From assembly GCA_002166865.1 (NCBI GenBank), contig NHTQ01000004.1:1-64000 (forward strand): a stretch of 64,000 nt of DNA, written 5' to 3'. Both the position numbers and the translations under genes were made by a program. Origin of the DNA: Rhodobacteraceae bacterium WFHF2C18. Its GTDB lineage: Bacteria; Pseudomonadota; Alphaproteobacteria; Rhodobacterales; Rhodobacteraceae. Below the pieces are notes generated by a model. That model was not told where the DNA came from, made no database searches, and saw only the letters and a list, made by a program, of their open reading frames with translations. This document shows positions 17,876-27,565 of this stretch, piece by piece. Position 1 is the first letter of the stretch, and every line of letters starts with the position of its first letter.

Positions 17876-18931
17876 TCACAGCAGCCGTATTCCCTGCGCG
17901 GCGTCGAAGACGTGCCATTTGCCGGCCCCGGCGGTCAGCCGCAGGGTGTCGCCCGGCGCGGGCAGGTCGGTACCGGACAGGCTGGCGATGATCTCGGCAT
18001 CGGTGCCGGCCAGCCGGCCGTGCACGTTGGCCGTGGCGCCAAGGCGCTCGACCACCCGCACGGACAGTTCGACCGGCCCGGCCGGATCCACGTGCAGATC
18101 CTCGGGGCGCACGCCCAGATCCACCCGCCCGCCGGTCAGGCCGGGCAGGGCGATGTCGACGCCATTGTCCAGGCGCACGCCGGTGGTGTGCGCCTCGCCG
18201 GGCAGGAAGTTCATCGGCGGCGAGCCGATGAACCCCGCGACGAAGGCCGTGGCGGGGCGTTCGTAAACCCCCAGCGGCGGGCCGACCTGCTCGATCCGGC
18301 CGGCGTGCATCACCACCAGCTTGTCGGCCAGGGTCATGGCTTCGAGTTGGTCGTGGGTGACGTAGATCGAGGTGGTGCCCAGGCGCTGCTGCAACGCACG
18401 AATCTCCACCCGTGTCTTTACCCGCAGCTTTGCGTCGAGGTTCGACAGCGGCTCGTCGAAGAGAAAGGCCGCGGGTTCCCGCACGATGGCGCGGCCCATG
18501 GCGACACGCTGCCGCTGCCCGCCGGACAGCTGCCTCGGCTTGCGGTCGAGGAACCCCTCCAGGCCAAGCGCGCCGGCGGCCGCGTCCACCCGGGTGCGGA
18601 TCTCGGGCTTGGGCATGCGGCGGTTGCGCAGGCCGTAGGCCATGTTGTCGAAAACGCTCATGTGCGGGTAAAGGGCGTAATTCTGGAACACCATCGAGAT
18701 GTCGCGCGCCGCCGGTTCCAGGTCGTTCACACGGCGCCCGCCGATGCGGATCTCGCCCTCGGTCACCTCTTCCAGCCCGGCCACCATGCGCAGCAGGGTG
18801 GACTTGCCGCAGCCCGAGGGGCCCACGAGCACGCAAAGCTCGCCCGCCGCGATGTCCAGGCTGAGCCCCGGGATCACCTCCACCCCGCCGGGGTAGATCT
18901 TCTTGATGGTGTCGATGCTGATATTTGCCAT
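17876..18931 (-). CDS. ugpC: Glycerol-3-phosphate ABC importer, ATP-binding subunit
   Basis: Energises the UgpAE permease. The 351-residue ATPase has Walker [11 protein letters not shown]-loop [11 protein letters not shown], signature [14 protein letters not shown], Walker [14 protein letters not shown] and switch His in THDQ. A C-terminal MalK-type regulatory domain follows ([21 protein letters not shown]). The start at 18931 ([16 protein letters not shown]) follows ugpE by 7 bp. The substrate is inferred from the operon: ugpB-A-E-C plus a GDPD gene. Confidence 0.92.
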   Translation of the reverse strand: MANISIDTIKKIYPGGVEVIPGLSLDIAAGELCVLVGPSGCGKSTLLRMVAGLEEVTEGEIRIGGRRVNDLEPAARDISMVFQNYALYPHMSVFDNMAYGLRNRRMPKPEIRTRVDAAAGALGLEGFLDRKPRQLSGGQRQRVAMGRAIVREPAAFLFDEPLSNLDAKLRVKTRVEIRALQQRLGTTSIYVTHDQLEAMTLADKLVVMHAGRIEQVGPPLGVYERPATAFVAGFIGSPPMNFLPGEAHTTGVRLDNGVDIALPGLTGGRVDLGVRPEDLHVDPAGPVELSVRVVERLGATANVHGRLAGTDAEIIASLSGTDLPAPGDTLRLTAGAGKWHVFDAAQGIRLL

Positions 18932-18938
18932 TGTCTTC

Positions 18939-19784
18939 TTACTTCTCGACTTCGACGAGGCCGCGCACGAACAGCCGCTGCATCCCCAGGATGACGACGA
19001 CCGGCGGCAGCAGCGCCATGATCGCCGTGGCCATGATAAGGTGCCACTGCGGCGTTTCCTCGCCGGCGTTGGCCATGCGCTGGATGCCCATCACGATGGT
19101 GTAGTAACTCTCGTCGGTGGTCACCAGCAGCGGCCAGAGGTACTGGTTCCAGCCGTAGATGAAGAGGATCACGAACAGCGCGGCGAGGTTGGTACGCGAC
19201 AGGGGCACCAGGATGTCGCGGAAGAACTTCATGGGCCCGGCGCCGTCGATGCGCGCCGCTTCGGTCAGTTCGTCCGGCACGGTCATGAAGAACTGACGGA
19301 ACAGGAACGTGGCCGTGGCGCTCGCGATCAGCGGGATCGACAGCCCGGCGTAGCTGTTGAGCATGCCAAGCGAGGCCACGACCTCGTAGGTCGGCAGGAT
19401 GCGCACCTCCACCGGCAGCATCAGCGTGATGAAGATGGTCCAGAACGCCAGAACCCGGAAGGGAAACCGGAAATAGACGATGGCGAAGGATGACAGAAGC
19501 GAGATCGCGATCTTGCCGGCGGTGATCGACAGGGCCATGACGGCCGAGTTGAACAGCATCAGCCCCAGCGGCGGGGCCCCGACCGTGGACAGCCCCTCGC
19601 CCAGGACCTGTGCGTAGTTCGTCCACATCTCGTCGCCGGGCAGCAGCGGGATGCCGGTGTTCACTTCCTGCGCGGTGTGGGTCGAGGCGACGAAGGCCAG
19701 GTAGATGGGAAACACGAAGATCGCGGCGCCGAGGATCAGGACGGCGTGCTGGATGAATGTCAGGAGGGGGCGGCGTTCGACCAT
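18939..19784 (-). CDS. ugpE: Glycerol-3-phosphate ABC importer permease
   Basis: Inner-membrane permease of the MalG type, 281 residues with six predicted membrane helices. The EAA loop reads [23 protein letters not shown], the contact with the ATPase. The ATG overlaps the ugpA stop by one base (TGATG), indicating coupled translation and a one-to-one ratio with UgpA. Periplasmic segment [13 protein letters not shown] fits the Ugp subfamily. Confidence 0.92.
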   Translation of the reverse strand: MVERRPLLTFIQHAVLILGAAIFVFPIYLAFVASTHTAQEVNTGIPLLPGDEMWTNYAQVLGEGLSTVGAPPLGLMLFNSAVMALSITAGKIAISLLSSFAIVYFRFPFRVLAFWTIFITLMLPVEVRILPTYEVVASLGMLNSYAGLSIPLIASATATFLFRQFFMTVPDELTEAARIDGAGPMKFFRDILVPLSRTNLAALFVILFIYGWNQYLWPLLVTTDESYYTIVMGIQRMANAGEETPQWHLIMATAIMALLPPVVVILGMQRLFVRGLVEVEK

Positions 19785-20668
19785 CAGTATTCCACCCTGC
19801 GTTCGATATAGCGGAACTGGATCGCCGTCAGAGCGATGACGATCACCATCAGCACCACCGACTGCGCCGCCGAGGACCCGAGGTTGAGCCCCTCGAAGGC
19901 GTCCCGCCAGACCTTGTAGACGAGGATGTTGGTGGCGTTGCCGGGGCCGCCGCTGGTGGTGGCATGGACGATCCCGAAGGTTTCGAAGAAGGCATAGACC
20001 ACGTTCACGACGATCAGGAAGAAGACGGTGGGCGACAGAAGCGGCATCTGGATCGACCAGAACCGCTTGAACGGGCCGGCGCCGTCGATCGCGGCCGCCT
20101 CGGTCAGCGACCGCGGGATCGCCTGCAGCCCGGCGAGGAAGAACAGGAAGTTGTAGCTGACCTGCCGCCAGGCCGCGGCGATGACGATCAGCGCCATGGC
20201 GTCGCTGCCGCTGGAATAGTGATTCCAGTCATAGCCCAACTGGTCCAAGGCATAGGCGGCGATGCCGATGGTGGGGTTGAACAGGAACCACCACAGCACG
20301 CCGGCGACGGCGGGGGCGACGGCATAGGGCCAGATCAGCAATGTGCGGTAGACCGTGGCGCGGCGGATCACCCGGTCGGCCATGACGGCGAGGATCAGCG
20401 CGACCAGCATTGACAGCCCGGCCACCATCGCGCTGAAGGCGATGGTTGTGAAGAAGCTCTTGATGTAGAGCGGATCGGCGAACAGCCGCGCGAAATTCTG
20501 CAGGCCCACGAACTCGGTGCGCAGGCCGAAGGCGTCCTGGCGCAGGACCGATTGGTAAAGCGCCTGGCTGGCCGGCCAGATGAAAAAGACGATCGTGATG
20601 GCGATCTGCGGCGCCACCAGCAGATAGGGCAGCCAGCGGTGCCGGAATGTGACCTTCTTGGTGCGCAC
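19784..20668 (-). CDS. ugpA: Glycerol-3-phosphate ABC importer permease
   Basis: Inner-membrane permease of the MalF type, 294 residues, six predicted helices. The N-terminus begins with a basic stretch and [20 protein letters not shown]. The EAA loop reads [23 protein letters not shown]. It follows ugpB after an 86-bp gap containing a perfect GC hairpin. The N-terminal segment ([15 protein letters not shown]) resembles UgpA, which supports glycerol-3-phosphate rather than maltose as the substrate. Confidence 0.92.
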   Translation of the reverse strand: MRTKKVTFRHRWLPYLLVAPQIAITIVFFIWPASQALYQSVLRQDAFGLRTEFVGLQNFARLFADPLYIKSFFTTIAFSAMVAGLSMLVALILAVMADRVIRRATVYRTLLIWPYAVAPAVAGVLWWFLFNPTIGIAAYALDQLGYDWNHYSSGSDAMALIVIAAAWRQVSYNFLFFLAGLQAIPRSLTEAAAIDGAGPFKRFWSIQMPLLSPTVFFLIVVNVVYAFFETFGIVHATTSGGPGNATNILVYKVWRDAFEGLNLGSSAAQSVVLMVIVIALTAIQFRYIERRVEY

Positions 20669-20708
20669 GGGGGGCGACCTCGTCCTTGGCTGGGTCTGGA
20701 ACGGATCG

Positions 20709-20733
20709 GGGCGGGCCGGTCGCCGGCCCGCCC
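20709..20733 (-). terminator. GC hairpin between ugpB and ugpA (attenuator or mRNA stabiliser)
   Basis: Perfect 11-bp inverted repeat: GGGCGGGCCGG (20709-20719), loop TCG, CCGGCCCGCCC (20723-20733), with no T-tract. It sits directly after the binding-protein gene, the usual place for a structure that protects ugpB mRNA and lowers permease expression. A near-identical hairpin follows the binding-protein gene of the peptide importer at 34391-34419. Confidence 0.6.
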
Positions 20734-20754
20734 ATGTCTGCCGGGTCGGCAGGA

Positions 20755-22065
20755 TTACATGTTCTGGTCCTCGAACTCGCGCAGCATGGCATCGCCACGT
20801 TCGGCCGCGGTCGAGAGCGCCTCTTCGGCGGTCTTGTTGCCGGCCCAGAGTTCCTCCAGTTCTTCGTTGATCACGTCACGGATCTGCACGAAGTTGCCGA
20901 AGCGCAGGCCGGCGGAGTTCTCGGTCGGCTCGTTCAGTGACAGCTGCTTGATCGCGGTGTCGGTGCCCGGCTCTTCCTCGTAGAAGCCTTCTTCTTGCGC
21001 CATCTCGTAGGCAGCGGTGGTGATGGGCACGTAGCCGGTGGACTTGTGCCAGTCGGCCTGCACCTCGGGCTTGGACATGTAGTCGAAGAACTCTGCCACG
21101 CCCTGGTAGTCGCCATCTTCGTGGCCTTCCAGCACCCACAGGGTCGCACCGCCGATGATCGAGTTCTGCGGCTCTTCCGCACCGTCGGTGTTCAGCGGCA
21201 GCATCGCCTGGCCGAAGTCGAACTCCGCCTGGTCCTTGATCGAGGCATAGTAGGCCGAGGAATTCATCCACATGGCGCATTCACCGCTGGTGAACAGCGG
21301 CAGCGAGTCGCCGCGGCGGCCGCCGTACTTGAAGGTGCCCTCTTCCTGGCTGTCGGCGATGCGCTGCAGCAGGTTGGTCAGGTCCTCGCTCTCGTCGATG
21401 GCCAGTTCGGTTTCCAGGCCGCCGAAGCCGTTTTCCAGCGTGCCGATCGGCTGGTCGTGCCAGGCCAGGTAGTTCTCGATCATCACCCAGGACTGCCACC
21501 CGAAGGAAAAGGCGCAGTCATGATCGATCTCGTGCAGCTTGTCGGCGGCCGCGAACATCTCGTCCCAGGTCGAGGGAACCTCCTCGACGCCCGCCTCGTC
21601 CAGCAGGTCCGTGTTGTACCAAAGCACCGGGGTGGAAGAGTTGAAGGGCAGCGACAGCAGCTCGCCGGCAGAGGTGGAGTAGTAGGAGCGCACGGCCGGC
21701 AGGTAGGCGTCGGAGTTCCAGTCGATGTCGGCCTCGGACATCACCTGGTAGACGGGCTTCACCGCGCCCTCGGCGGCCATCATGGTGGCGGTGCCCACCT
21801 CGAAGACCTGCACGATGTGGGGCTGCTCGCCGGCGCGGAAGGCGGCGATCGCGGCGGTCATGTTCTCGGTGTAGTTGCCCTTGTAGGTGGGCACCAACTT
21901 GTAGGTGTCCTGGCTGGCGTTGTAGCCGTTGGCGATTTCCTCGACCTTCTCGCCGAGGGCGCCGCCCATGGCGTGCCAGAACTGGATTTCGGTCTGGGCA
22001 AAGGCGGGTGCGGCCGTCAGGGCCAGAACGCTGGCCAGGGCCGTCAGGGAGCGGTTGCTTTGCAT
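20755..22065 (-). CDS. ugpB: Glycerol-3-phosphate ABC importer, periplasmic binding protein
   Basis: Periplasmic solute receptor, 436 residues, with a clean Sec signal peptide ([15 protein letters not shown] to APAFA, cleavage about residue 23). The mature start [25 protein letters not shown] is characteristic of UgpB. Later motifs [11 protein letters not shown] and [10 protein letters not shown] also fit. First gene of the ugpBAEC-GDPD operon and divergent from a LysR regulator, with about 165 bp between the starts. An AGAAAG site precedes the ATG. Ligand could be glycerol-3-phosphate or glycerophosphocholine. Confidence 0.92.
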   Translation of the reverse strand: MQSNRSLTALASVLALTAAPAFAQTEIQFWHAMGGALGEKVEEIANGYNASQDTYKLVPTYKGNYTENMTAAIAAFRAGEQPHIVQVFEVGTATMMAAEGAVKPVYQVMSEADIDWNSDAYLPAVRSYYSTSAGELLSLPFNSSTPVLWYNTDLLDEAGVEEVPSTWDEMFAAADKLHEIDHDCAFSFGWQSWVMIENYLAWHDQPIGTLENGFGGLETELAIDESEDLTNLLQRIADSQEEGTFKYGGRRGDSLPLFTSGECAMWMNSSAYYASIKDQAEFDFGQAMLPLNTDGAEEPQNSIIGGATLWVLEGHEDGDYQGVAEFFDYMSKPEVQADWHKSTGYVPITTAAYEMAQEEGFYEEEPGTDTAIKQLSLNEPTENSAGLRFGNFVQIRDVINEELEELWAGNKTAEEALSTAAERGDAMLREFEDQNM

Positions 22066-22160
22066 GGGGCTTTCTCCAAGATTTCCATGGATCGGTCGGT
22101 ACGACGGGGGCCGTTTCCGGCGCCCGCGATACGGAAAGAAAAACCACCACCCACGCTATT

Positions 22161-22204
22161 CTTCAAATGAAGTTATTCTGACAACAGCTATAACAGCGTG
22201 TTAT
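22161..22204. promoter_or_regulatory. Palindromic LysR-type operator between ugpB and the LysR gene
   Basis: ATAACA (22190-22195), GCG, TGTTAT (22199-22204) form a perfect 15-bp palindrome that satisfies the LysR T-N11-A rule (T22191 to A22203). A second imperfect palindrome, CTTCA-AA-TGAAG (22161-22172), lies 18 bp away toward ugpB. Both lie in an AT-rich patch in the divergent region, the normal place for a LysR regulator to control itself and its neighbour. Confidence 0.6.
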
Positions 22205-22230
22205 GGACGATGTCGGAACCGGGGGCACCG

Positions 22231-23166
22231 ATGAGCGATGACAAGCAGACAGCGCTGCCGGGCACCGATGTGCGCGTGCGGCAGCTCGAGGCCTTTCAGG
22301 CGGTCGCGCAAACGGGAAGCTACACCCGCGCCGCCGGTCTTCTGGGCATATCGCAACCGGCGGTCAGCCGCCTGGTCAAGGCGCTCTCGGCGGCCACGGG
22401 CATTCGGCTGTTCACCCGCGAAAACGGACGGACCCAGCCCACGCAGGAGGCCCGGCTGCTGTTGGAAGAGGCCGGCCGCGTGCTGGAGACGCTTTCGGGG
22501 TTCGAGCAGCTTCACCGGGATCTGTCGGATCAGCGCGCCGGGCGGCTGCGCATCGCCTGCCTGCCCGGTTTCGCCACCACGCACTTGCCGGGCGTTCTGG
22601 CGCGGTTCCTGCGGGCCCGGCCGCAGGTGCAGGTCACGCTGGAACCCGACCGGCCCGAACGCATCCTTGAATGGATCATCGGCGGCAACTGCGACGTGGG
22701 CCTGACCGCGGATTTCGCGGGGCATCCGGCGGTGCATGCCCGCCGCATTCCCGTGCGCGCCGTGTGCATCCTGCCGCCAGGCCACCCACTGGCATCCGTG
22801 GACGAGGTGGCGCCCGCCCATCTGCGCGACACCCCCTTGATCCACACCAAGCGCGACGATCCCTTCTACCAGTCGGTGCTGTCGGCCTTCGAGCAATGCG
22901 GGGTGACGCCCCAATCCTCGGTCGAGACGCGGCAATTCGGCGCCGCCTGCCGACTGGTGGCCGAGGGGTTGGGCGTGTCCATCGTCAGCGAGTTGGACGC
23001 ACGCGAGTTCGCGCACACCGGGATCGTCATCAAGCCCTTCTTTCCGCGCGTCCACCACAATCTGGACGTGCTGCACTCGCGGCTCTCGCGCTCCTCGATG
23101 ATCGCGCTGGAGTTCGTGGACCAGTTCGTCGGCAGCCTCGACGCGGTGCGCGTCACCCCGCGGTAA
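22231..23166 (+). CDS. LysR family transcriptional regulator
   Basis: The 311-residue protein has a LysR winged-helix domain near the N-terminus (QLEAFQAVAQTGSYTRAAGLLGISQPAVSRLVKALS). The effector domain (about 95-300) includes GRLRIACLPGFATTHLPGVLARF. I start it at the ATG at 22231, with GGGGG five bases upstream, rather than at 22210, which has no ribosome site and lies close to the palindrome. Divergent orientation from ugpB suggests it controls the glycerol-3-phosphate importer; this is inference. The effector may be a phosphorus- or glycerol-related metabolite. Confidence 0.88.
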   Translation: MSDDKQTALPGTDVRVRQLEAFQAVAQTGSYTRAAGLLGISQPAVSRLVKALSAATGIRLFTRENGRTQPTQEARLLLEEAGRVLETLSGFEQLHRDLSDQRAGRLRIACLPGFATTHLPGVLARFLRARPQVQVTLEPDRPERILEWIIGGNCDVGLTADFAGHPAVHARRIPVRAVCILPPGHPLASVDEVAPAHLRDTPLIHTKRDDPFYQSVLSAFEQCGVTPQSSVETRQFGAACRLVAEGLGVSIVSELDAREFAHTGIVIKPFFPRVHHNLDVLHSRLSRSSMIALEFVDQFVGSLDAVRVTPR

Positions 23167-23178
23167 CGCCGGCGCGGC

Positions 23179-25422
23179 TCAGAGCTTGCCGCGCAGGTAG
23201 TCCATCACGGCAGGGCGCACCGACTGCTGGCCGCTTGCCCGCGCGGTATCGATCACACTGCGCAGTTCGCCCAGGTCCGTGCGGCGCAGGATGGATTTCA
23301 CCGGCCCGATGGAGGCCGGCCGCATGGACAGTGCCCGGATGCCGATGGCCGCCAGGCAGGCGGCCTCGATCGGGCGCCCCGCGTCCTCGCCGCAGAAGCT
23401 CAGCGGCGTGCCGCGGTCCGCGCAGCGGTTCACGATCTGCTCGATGAACATCAGAAAACTGACGTTCAGCGTGTCATAGCGCCGGCGCACCAGTTCGTTC
23501 TCGCGATCCGCGGCGAAGAAGAACTGCTTGAGATCGTTGCCGCCGATCGAGATGAAATCGACCTCGTCGTAGAAGGAGTCGGGCGCGAAGGCCAGGCTGG
23601 GCGTCTCCAGCATGGCGCCGACCTCGACCGTCTCGGGCAGCACGTGCCCAAGGATCCGTTCGCGTTCCAGCGCCTTGTCCATCTCGGCCCGCGCGGCCGA
23701 GAACTCCTCTCGTTGCGCGACGAAGGGAAACATCACCGACAGGGGCCGGCCGGCGGCGGCACGCACCAGCGCCTGCAACTGCATACGCATCACGCCGGGC
23801 TTATCCAGCCCCACGCGCACCGCGCGCCAGCCCAGGGCGGGGTTGGGCTCGTCCACCGCCTTCATGTAGGGCAAGACCTTGTCCGAGCCGATGTCGAGCG
23901 TGCGGAAGACCACCTTCTTGCCCTTGGCGGCGTCGATTACCCGCGCGTAAAGTTCCGACAGCTCGGCCCGCTTGGGCATGTGATTCCGGATGAGGAACTG
24001 AAGTTCGGTACGGAACAGGCCGACGGCCTCGGCCCCGGAGCTTTCCAGGCTGGGCAGATCGGCCATCAGTCCGGCGTTCATCGTCAGCGCGATGCGGGTG
24101 CCACAGCGGGTTTCGGCGGGCTTGTCGCGGATCGACGCATAACGCTCCTGCGCCTGCGCCTGCATGGCCATCTTGTCACGGAAGGCCGTCACGACCGAAT
24201 CATCGGGCCGCAGGTGCACCACCCCGTGATCGGCATCCACGAGGATGTGGTCGCCGTTCAGGGCCTCGGTGGTGATGCGATCGGCGTGGATGATCAGCGG
24301 AATGGCCAGCGCGCGCGCCACGATGGTCGCGTGGGAGCCGACGGCGCCCTCCTCCAGAACGATTGCCTTGAGCCGCCGGTCATAGTCCAGCAGCTCGCCG
24401 GGTCCGATGTTGCGGGCGATCAGGATCGGGTCGTCCGGCATCTCGGCGCCGGTCTCCCGGCCTTGGCCGGTGAGGATGCGCAGCAGCCTGTTCGACAAAT
24501 CGTCGAGGTCGTGCAGCCGGTCGCGCAGGTAGGTGTCGGTCACCTGGGACATCCGGGTGCGCGTGGCCGATTGCTCCTTCTCGACCGCCGCCTCGGCGGA
24601 CAGGCCGCGGCCGATGTCCTCTTCCATGCGGCGCAGCCAGCCCTTGGAATTGGCGAACATCCGGTAGGCTTGCAGTACCTCCCGTTGCTCGGTGTCGCCG
24701 GTTGCGGCCGAATCGAGCATCTTGTCGACGCCGACGCGCAACTCGTCGATGGCGGCGTGCAGGCGCTCGCGCTCGCGCTGCGGGTCCTCGGCGATGGGGT
24801 TGGCGATCACCACCCGGGGTTCGTGCAGCCAGACATGCCCCTGGGCCGCGCCTTCCTGTGCGCAGGTGCCGCGGAACAGCACGGCCTGCTGGTGGCGGGC
24901 GGACATGGCCGCGCCCTCGCCCACGAAGGCGCCCAGTTCGGCCATCTCGGCGATGACCATCGCCACCACCTCGACGGCATAGATCTCGTCCTCGGAAAAG
25001 ACGCGGGCATCGCGCGACTGCACCACCAGCACGCCCAGCATCTCACCAAGGCGCTGGATCGGCACGCCCAGGAAGGCGCAGTAGGCTTCCTCGCCGGTCT
25101 CGGGCATGTAGCGGAAGCCGCGGGTGCCCGGCGCGTCGGCGGTGTTGATGACCTTGCCGGTCCGCGCCACGCGTCCCACAAGACCCTCGCCGAGACGCAT
25201 GCGGGTCTCGTGCACGGCATCGCGATTCAGGCCTTCGGTGGCGCAGAGTTCGAGTGTTTCCTCGTCCCGGAACAGGTAGATCGAGCAGACCTCGGTCCGC
25301 ATCTCCTCGGCGATGAGCTCGGTGATACGGTCTAGCCGCTGCTGCCCGGCGGCATCCTCGGCCATGACGCCACGCAGGCGGGCCAGCATTTGCCGGCTGT
25401 CTGTTTCAAATGTCTCGGTCAT
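23179..25422 (-). CDS. ptsP: Phosphoenolpyruvate-protein phosphotransferase, nitrogen-type (EI-Ntr)
   Basis: First enzyme of the nitrogen PTS; passes phosphate from PEP to NPr. The 747-residue product has an N-terminal GAF domain (about 20-165), the EI N-terminal domain, and the phosphohistidine motif GAVGSHATIVARALAIP with the histidine at residue 364. The PEP-binding barrel includes GLFRTELQFL, FRTLDIGSDK and SIGGNDLKQF, with the catalytic Cys in LSFCGEDAGRP. I start at the ATG at 25422; a TTG twelve bases upstream is possible. It follows lysC on the same strand, an arrangement I recall as common in alphaproteobacteria. The GAF domain is thought to sense nitrogen status (glutamine) in related proteins. 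Confidence 0.93.
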   Translation of the reverse strand: MTETFETDSRQMLARLRGVMAEDAAGQQRLDRITELIAEEMRTEVCSIYLFRDEETLELCATEGLNRDAVHETRMRLGEGLVGRVARTGKVINTADAPGTRGFRYMPETGEEAYCAFLGVPIQRLGEMLGVLVVQSRDARVFSEDEIYAVEVVAMVIAEMAELGAFVGEGAAMSARHQQAVLFRGTCAQEGAAQGHVWLHEPRVVIANPIAEDPQRERERLHAAIDELRVGVDKMLDSAATGDTEQREVLQAYRMFANSKGWLRRMEEDIGRGLSAEAAVEKEQSATRTRMSQVTDTYLRDRLHDLDDLSNRLLRILTGQGRETGAEMPDDPILIARNIGPGELLDYDRRLKAIVLEEGAVGSHATIVARALAIPLIIHADRITTEALNGDHILVDADHGVVHLRPDDSVVTAFRDKMAMQAQAQERYASIRDKPAETRCGTRIALTMNAGLMADLPSLESSGAEAVGLFRTELQFLIRNHMPKRAELSELYARVIDAAKGKKVVFRTLDIGSDKVLPYMKAVDEPNPALGWRAVRVGLDKPGVMRMQLQALVRAAAGRPLSVMFPFVAQREEFSAARAEMDKALERERILGHVLPETVEVGAMLETPSLAFAPDSFYDEVDFISIGGNDLKQFFFAADRENELVRRRYDTLNVSFLMFIEQIVNRCADRGTPLSFCGEDAGRPIEAACLAAIGIRALSMRPASIGPVKSILRRTDLGELRSVIDTARASGQQSVRPAVMDYLRGKL

Positions 25423-25496
25423 GGACTGCGTCAATCCCGGCCGGTCGGGGCCGGCTGTGTGCCTTTTGGTTTTCTGAGATCGGAAGGGTGCCGCTT

Positions 25497-26735
25497 TCAG
25501 GCCACCTTGTCCAATCCGAAGGCATCATGCAGCGCCTGAACCGCGAGTTCCATATATTTCCGGTCGATCAGGACGGAAATTTTTATCTCGGAGGTTGCAA
25601 TGACCTTGATATTGACACCCTCGTCGCTGAGGGTCTTGAACATCTGCGCGGCCACCCCCGACTGCGAGCGCATGCCGATCCCCACGGCGGAAACCTTGGC
25701 AACGGCGGTGTCGGCCACCAGTTCGTGGTAGTTGATCTGCCCCTCCGCCTTGGCCGCCTCCAGCGCCTTCTCGGCCCGCGCCACCTGGTTGGTCGGGCAG
25801 GAGAAGGTCATGTCCGTGCGCCCCTCCTCCGAGATGTTCTGCACGATCATGTCCACGTTGACCCCGGCCTCCGAAAGCGGCCCGAAGATCGCCGCGGCGA
25901 TGCCGGGGCGGTCGGCCACCGAGATGAGCGTCATCTTGGCCTCGTCGCGCGAATAGGCGATGCCGTTGACCACGTTGGATTCCATGATTTCCTCCTCGGC
26001 ACAGACGAGTGTTCCGGCCTCGTCAGACTGTTCCTCGAAACTCGACAGCACCCGCAGCTTGACGTTGTAGCGCATGGCCAGCTCGACCGAGCGGGTCTGC
26101 AGCACCTTGGCGCCCAGGCTGGCCAGTTCCAGCATCTCCTCGAAGGCGATTCGGTCAAGCTTGCGCGCGCGGTCGCAGATGCGCGGGTCGGTGGTGTAGA
26201 CGCCGTCCACGTCGGTGTAGATGTCGCAGCGCTCGGCCTCGAAGGCGGCGGCAAAGGCAACCGCGGTGGTGTCGCTGCCGCCACGGCCCAGGGTGGTGAT
26301 CCGGCCCTCGGGGCTGAGCCCCTGGAAACCGGCGACGACGGCCACGCGCATGCCCTCGGCGAATTTCGCGGCGATGTTTTCGGTGCCGATGTCCTCGATG
26401 CGGGCGGCGGAGTGGGCGCTGCTTGTCTGCAACGGAACCTGCCAGCCCTGCCACGAGCGGGCGGGCACCTCCATTTCCTGCAGGGTGAGGGCCATCAATC
26501 CGGCGGTCACGTTCTCGCCGGAACTCACCACGGCGTCGTATTCGCGCGCGTCGTAAAGGGGCGAGATGTCGTCCACCAGGCCCACCAGTTCGTTCGTCTT
26601 GCCCGCCATGGCCGAGACGATGACGATGACATCGTAGCCCTTCGCGACTTCCACGCCGACGCGCTTTGCGGCGCGGCGGATGCGGTCGGGCGTGGCGACC
26701 GAGGTGCCGCCGAATTTCATCACGAGAATGGGCAT
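25497..26735 (-). CDS. lysC: Aspartate kinase
   Basis: Phosphorylates aspartate, the first step toward lysine, threonine and methionine. The 412-residue product starts MPILVMKFGGTSVAT, the diagnostic aspartokinase motif. It has GRGGSDTTAVAFAAA and YTDVDGVYTTDPR in the kinase domain, and two ACT domains at the C-terminus (from about residue 265). This is the single-chain kinase without homoserine dehydrogenase. ACT domains imply feedback by lysine and/or threonine. AGGGATG precedes the ATG. ptsP follows by 75 bp and may share the transcript. Confidence 0.95.
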   Translation of the reverse strand: MPILVMKFGGTSVATPDRIRRAAKRVGVEVAKGYDVIVIVSAMAGKTNELVGLVDDISPLYDAREYDAVVSSGENVTAGLMALTLQEMEVPARSWQGWQVPLQTSSAHSAARIEDIGTENIAAKFAEGMRVAVVAGFQGLSPEGRITTLGRGGSDTTAVAFAAAFEAERCDIYTDVDGVYTTDPRICDRARKLDRIAFEEMLELASLGAKVLQTRSVELAMRYNVKLRVLSSFEEQSDEAGTLVCAEEEIMESNVVNGIAYSRDEAKMTLISVADRPGIAAAIFGPLSEAGVNVDMIVQNISEEGRTDMTFSCPTNQVARAEKALEAAKAEGQINYHELVADTAVAKVSAVGIGMRSQSGVAAQMFKTLSDEGVNIKVIATSEIKISVLIDRKYMELAVQALHDAFGLDKVA

Positions 26736-26898
26736 GGTTCATCCCTGACCTTGGATCGGGGGCGGTTTACGCGGGCCGGACGGGAAGGGCAATAGGCGAG
26801 GCGGCCACCGGCGCTGCGACGAAAACGGATGACAGTTTTCCGGTCCCGCTTGGCCGGTACGGGGCGTCCTTACGGCCCGTGCGGGTGGGCCGGACGGA

Positions 26899-27546
26899 TC
26901 AGTGGGGCAGGTCGCGCCCCTGCCAGTCCTGGAAGCAGCCGGTCGTCGCGCGGGAGAGATCGGCGAACCGCGCAATAAGGCCCTCGGCGGCCTCCGCCAC
27001 CTCCAGGTCCGCGTTCGGCCCGCCCATGTCGGTGCGCACCCATCCGGGATGGTAGATGCCGACGGCGATGCCGAGCGCCTCGAGATCGGCCGCCAGATTG
27101 CGCCCGAGGTTCAGTGCCGCCGCCTTGGAGGCGCGGTAGATGTAACTGCCGCCCTGGGCGTGCGCCTGGCTGCCCAGGCGGCTTGCGACCACCGCCACCT
27201 TGGCGGTCTGCGCCACTTGCAGGTTGGGCAAAAGGGTCTGCACCGTCAGGAACACCCCCGTGACATTCGTCGCGAAGGTTTCCGCCCACATCCGCGGGGG
27301 GTAACCATCGGCAAGACTTTCCGCCTTGTCGGGATAGATGCCCGCGTTGCAGATGAGGAGGTCGATCTCGCGCCCGTCGAGGCGCTGCGCGAGCGCGGCA
27401 TGGCTGTCGGCATCGGTCACGTCGAGGGGCAGCAGATCGCCCCCGCCGGCGCGCGAGGTGCCGGTCACCAGATGCCCGGCGGCGCGGTAGCGATCGAACA
27501 GCGCCTTGCCGATGCCGCGGCTGGCCCCGGTTATTACGACATGCAT
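26899..27546 (-). CDS. Short-chain dehydrogenase/reductase
   Basis: NAD(P)-dependent oxidoreductase of the SDR superfamily, 215 residues. It has the cofactor motif VITGASRGIG at the N-terminus, NAG in LLICNAGIYP, and a catalytic site of Ser/Tyr/Lys in VASRLGSQ and YIYRASKAA. A short loop after GIYHPGWVRTDMGG fits the classical small SDR group near the Drosophila sniffer/CsgA type. Substrate unknown. It follows the DUF1178 gene by 19 bp on the same strand, so the two and the NUDIX gene may be one unit. Its end lies 163 bp before the lysC start. Confidence 0.85.
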   Translation of the reverse strand: MHVVITGASRGIGKALFDRYRAAGHLVTGTSRAGGGDLLPLDVTDADSHAALAQRLDGREIDLLICNAGIYPDKAESLADGYPPRMWAETFATNVTGVFLTVQTLLPNLQVAQTAKVAVVASRLGSQAHAQGGSYIYRASKAAALNLGRNLAADLEALGIAVGIYHPGWVRTDMGGPNADLEVAEAAEGLIARFADLSRATTGCFQDWQGRDLPH

Positions 27547-27565
27547 GACCGGGGCCTCCTGCGGA

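Noticed and set aside
16965..18836. A single long minus-strand protein covering the glycerophosphodiesterase and part of ugpC
   Set aside because: The upstream portion is a shadow frame of ugpC; the phosphodiesterase domain starts cleanly at the ATG at 17873 just after the ugpC stop.
20995..22170. A long plus-strand frame opposite ugpB
   Set aside because: Antisense to a full-length binding protein with a signal peptide; His/Val/Gly-rich with no motif.
23644..25335. A long plus-strand open frame opposite ptsP
   Set aside because: Shadow of the PEP phosphotransferase; no ribosome site or family pattern.
26820..26841. Inverted repeat GAAAAC/GTTTTC upstream of the SDR end
   Set aside because: Only six-base arms with an 8-base spacer and no T-tract or promoter context; too weak to call.
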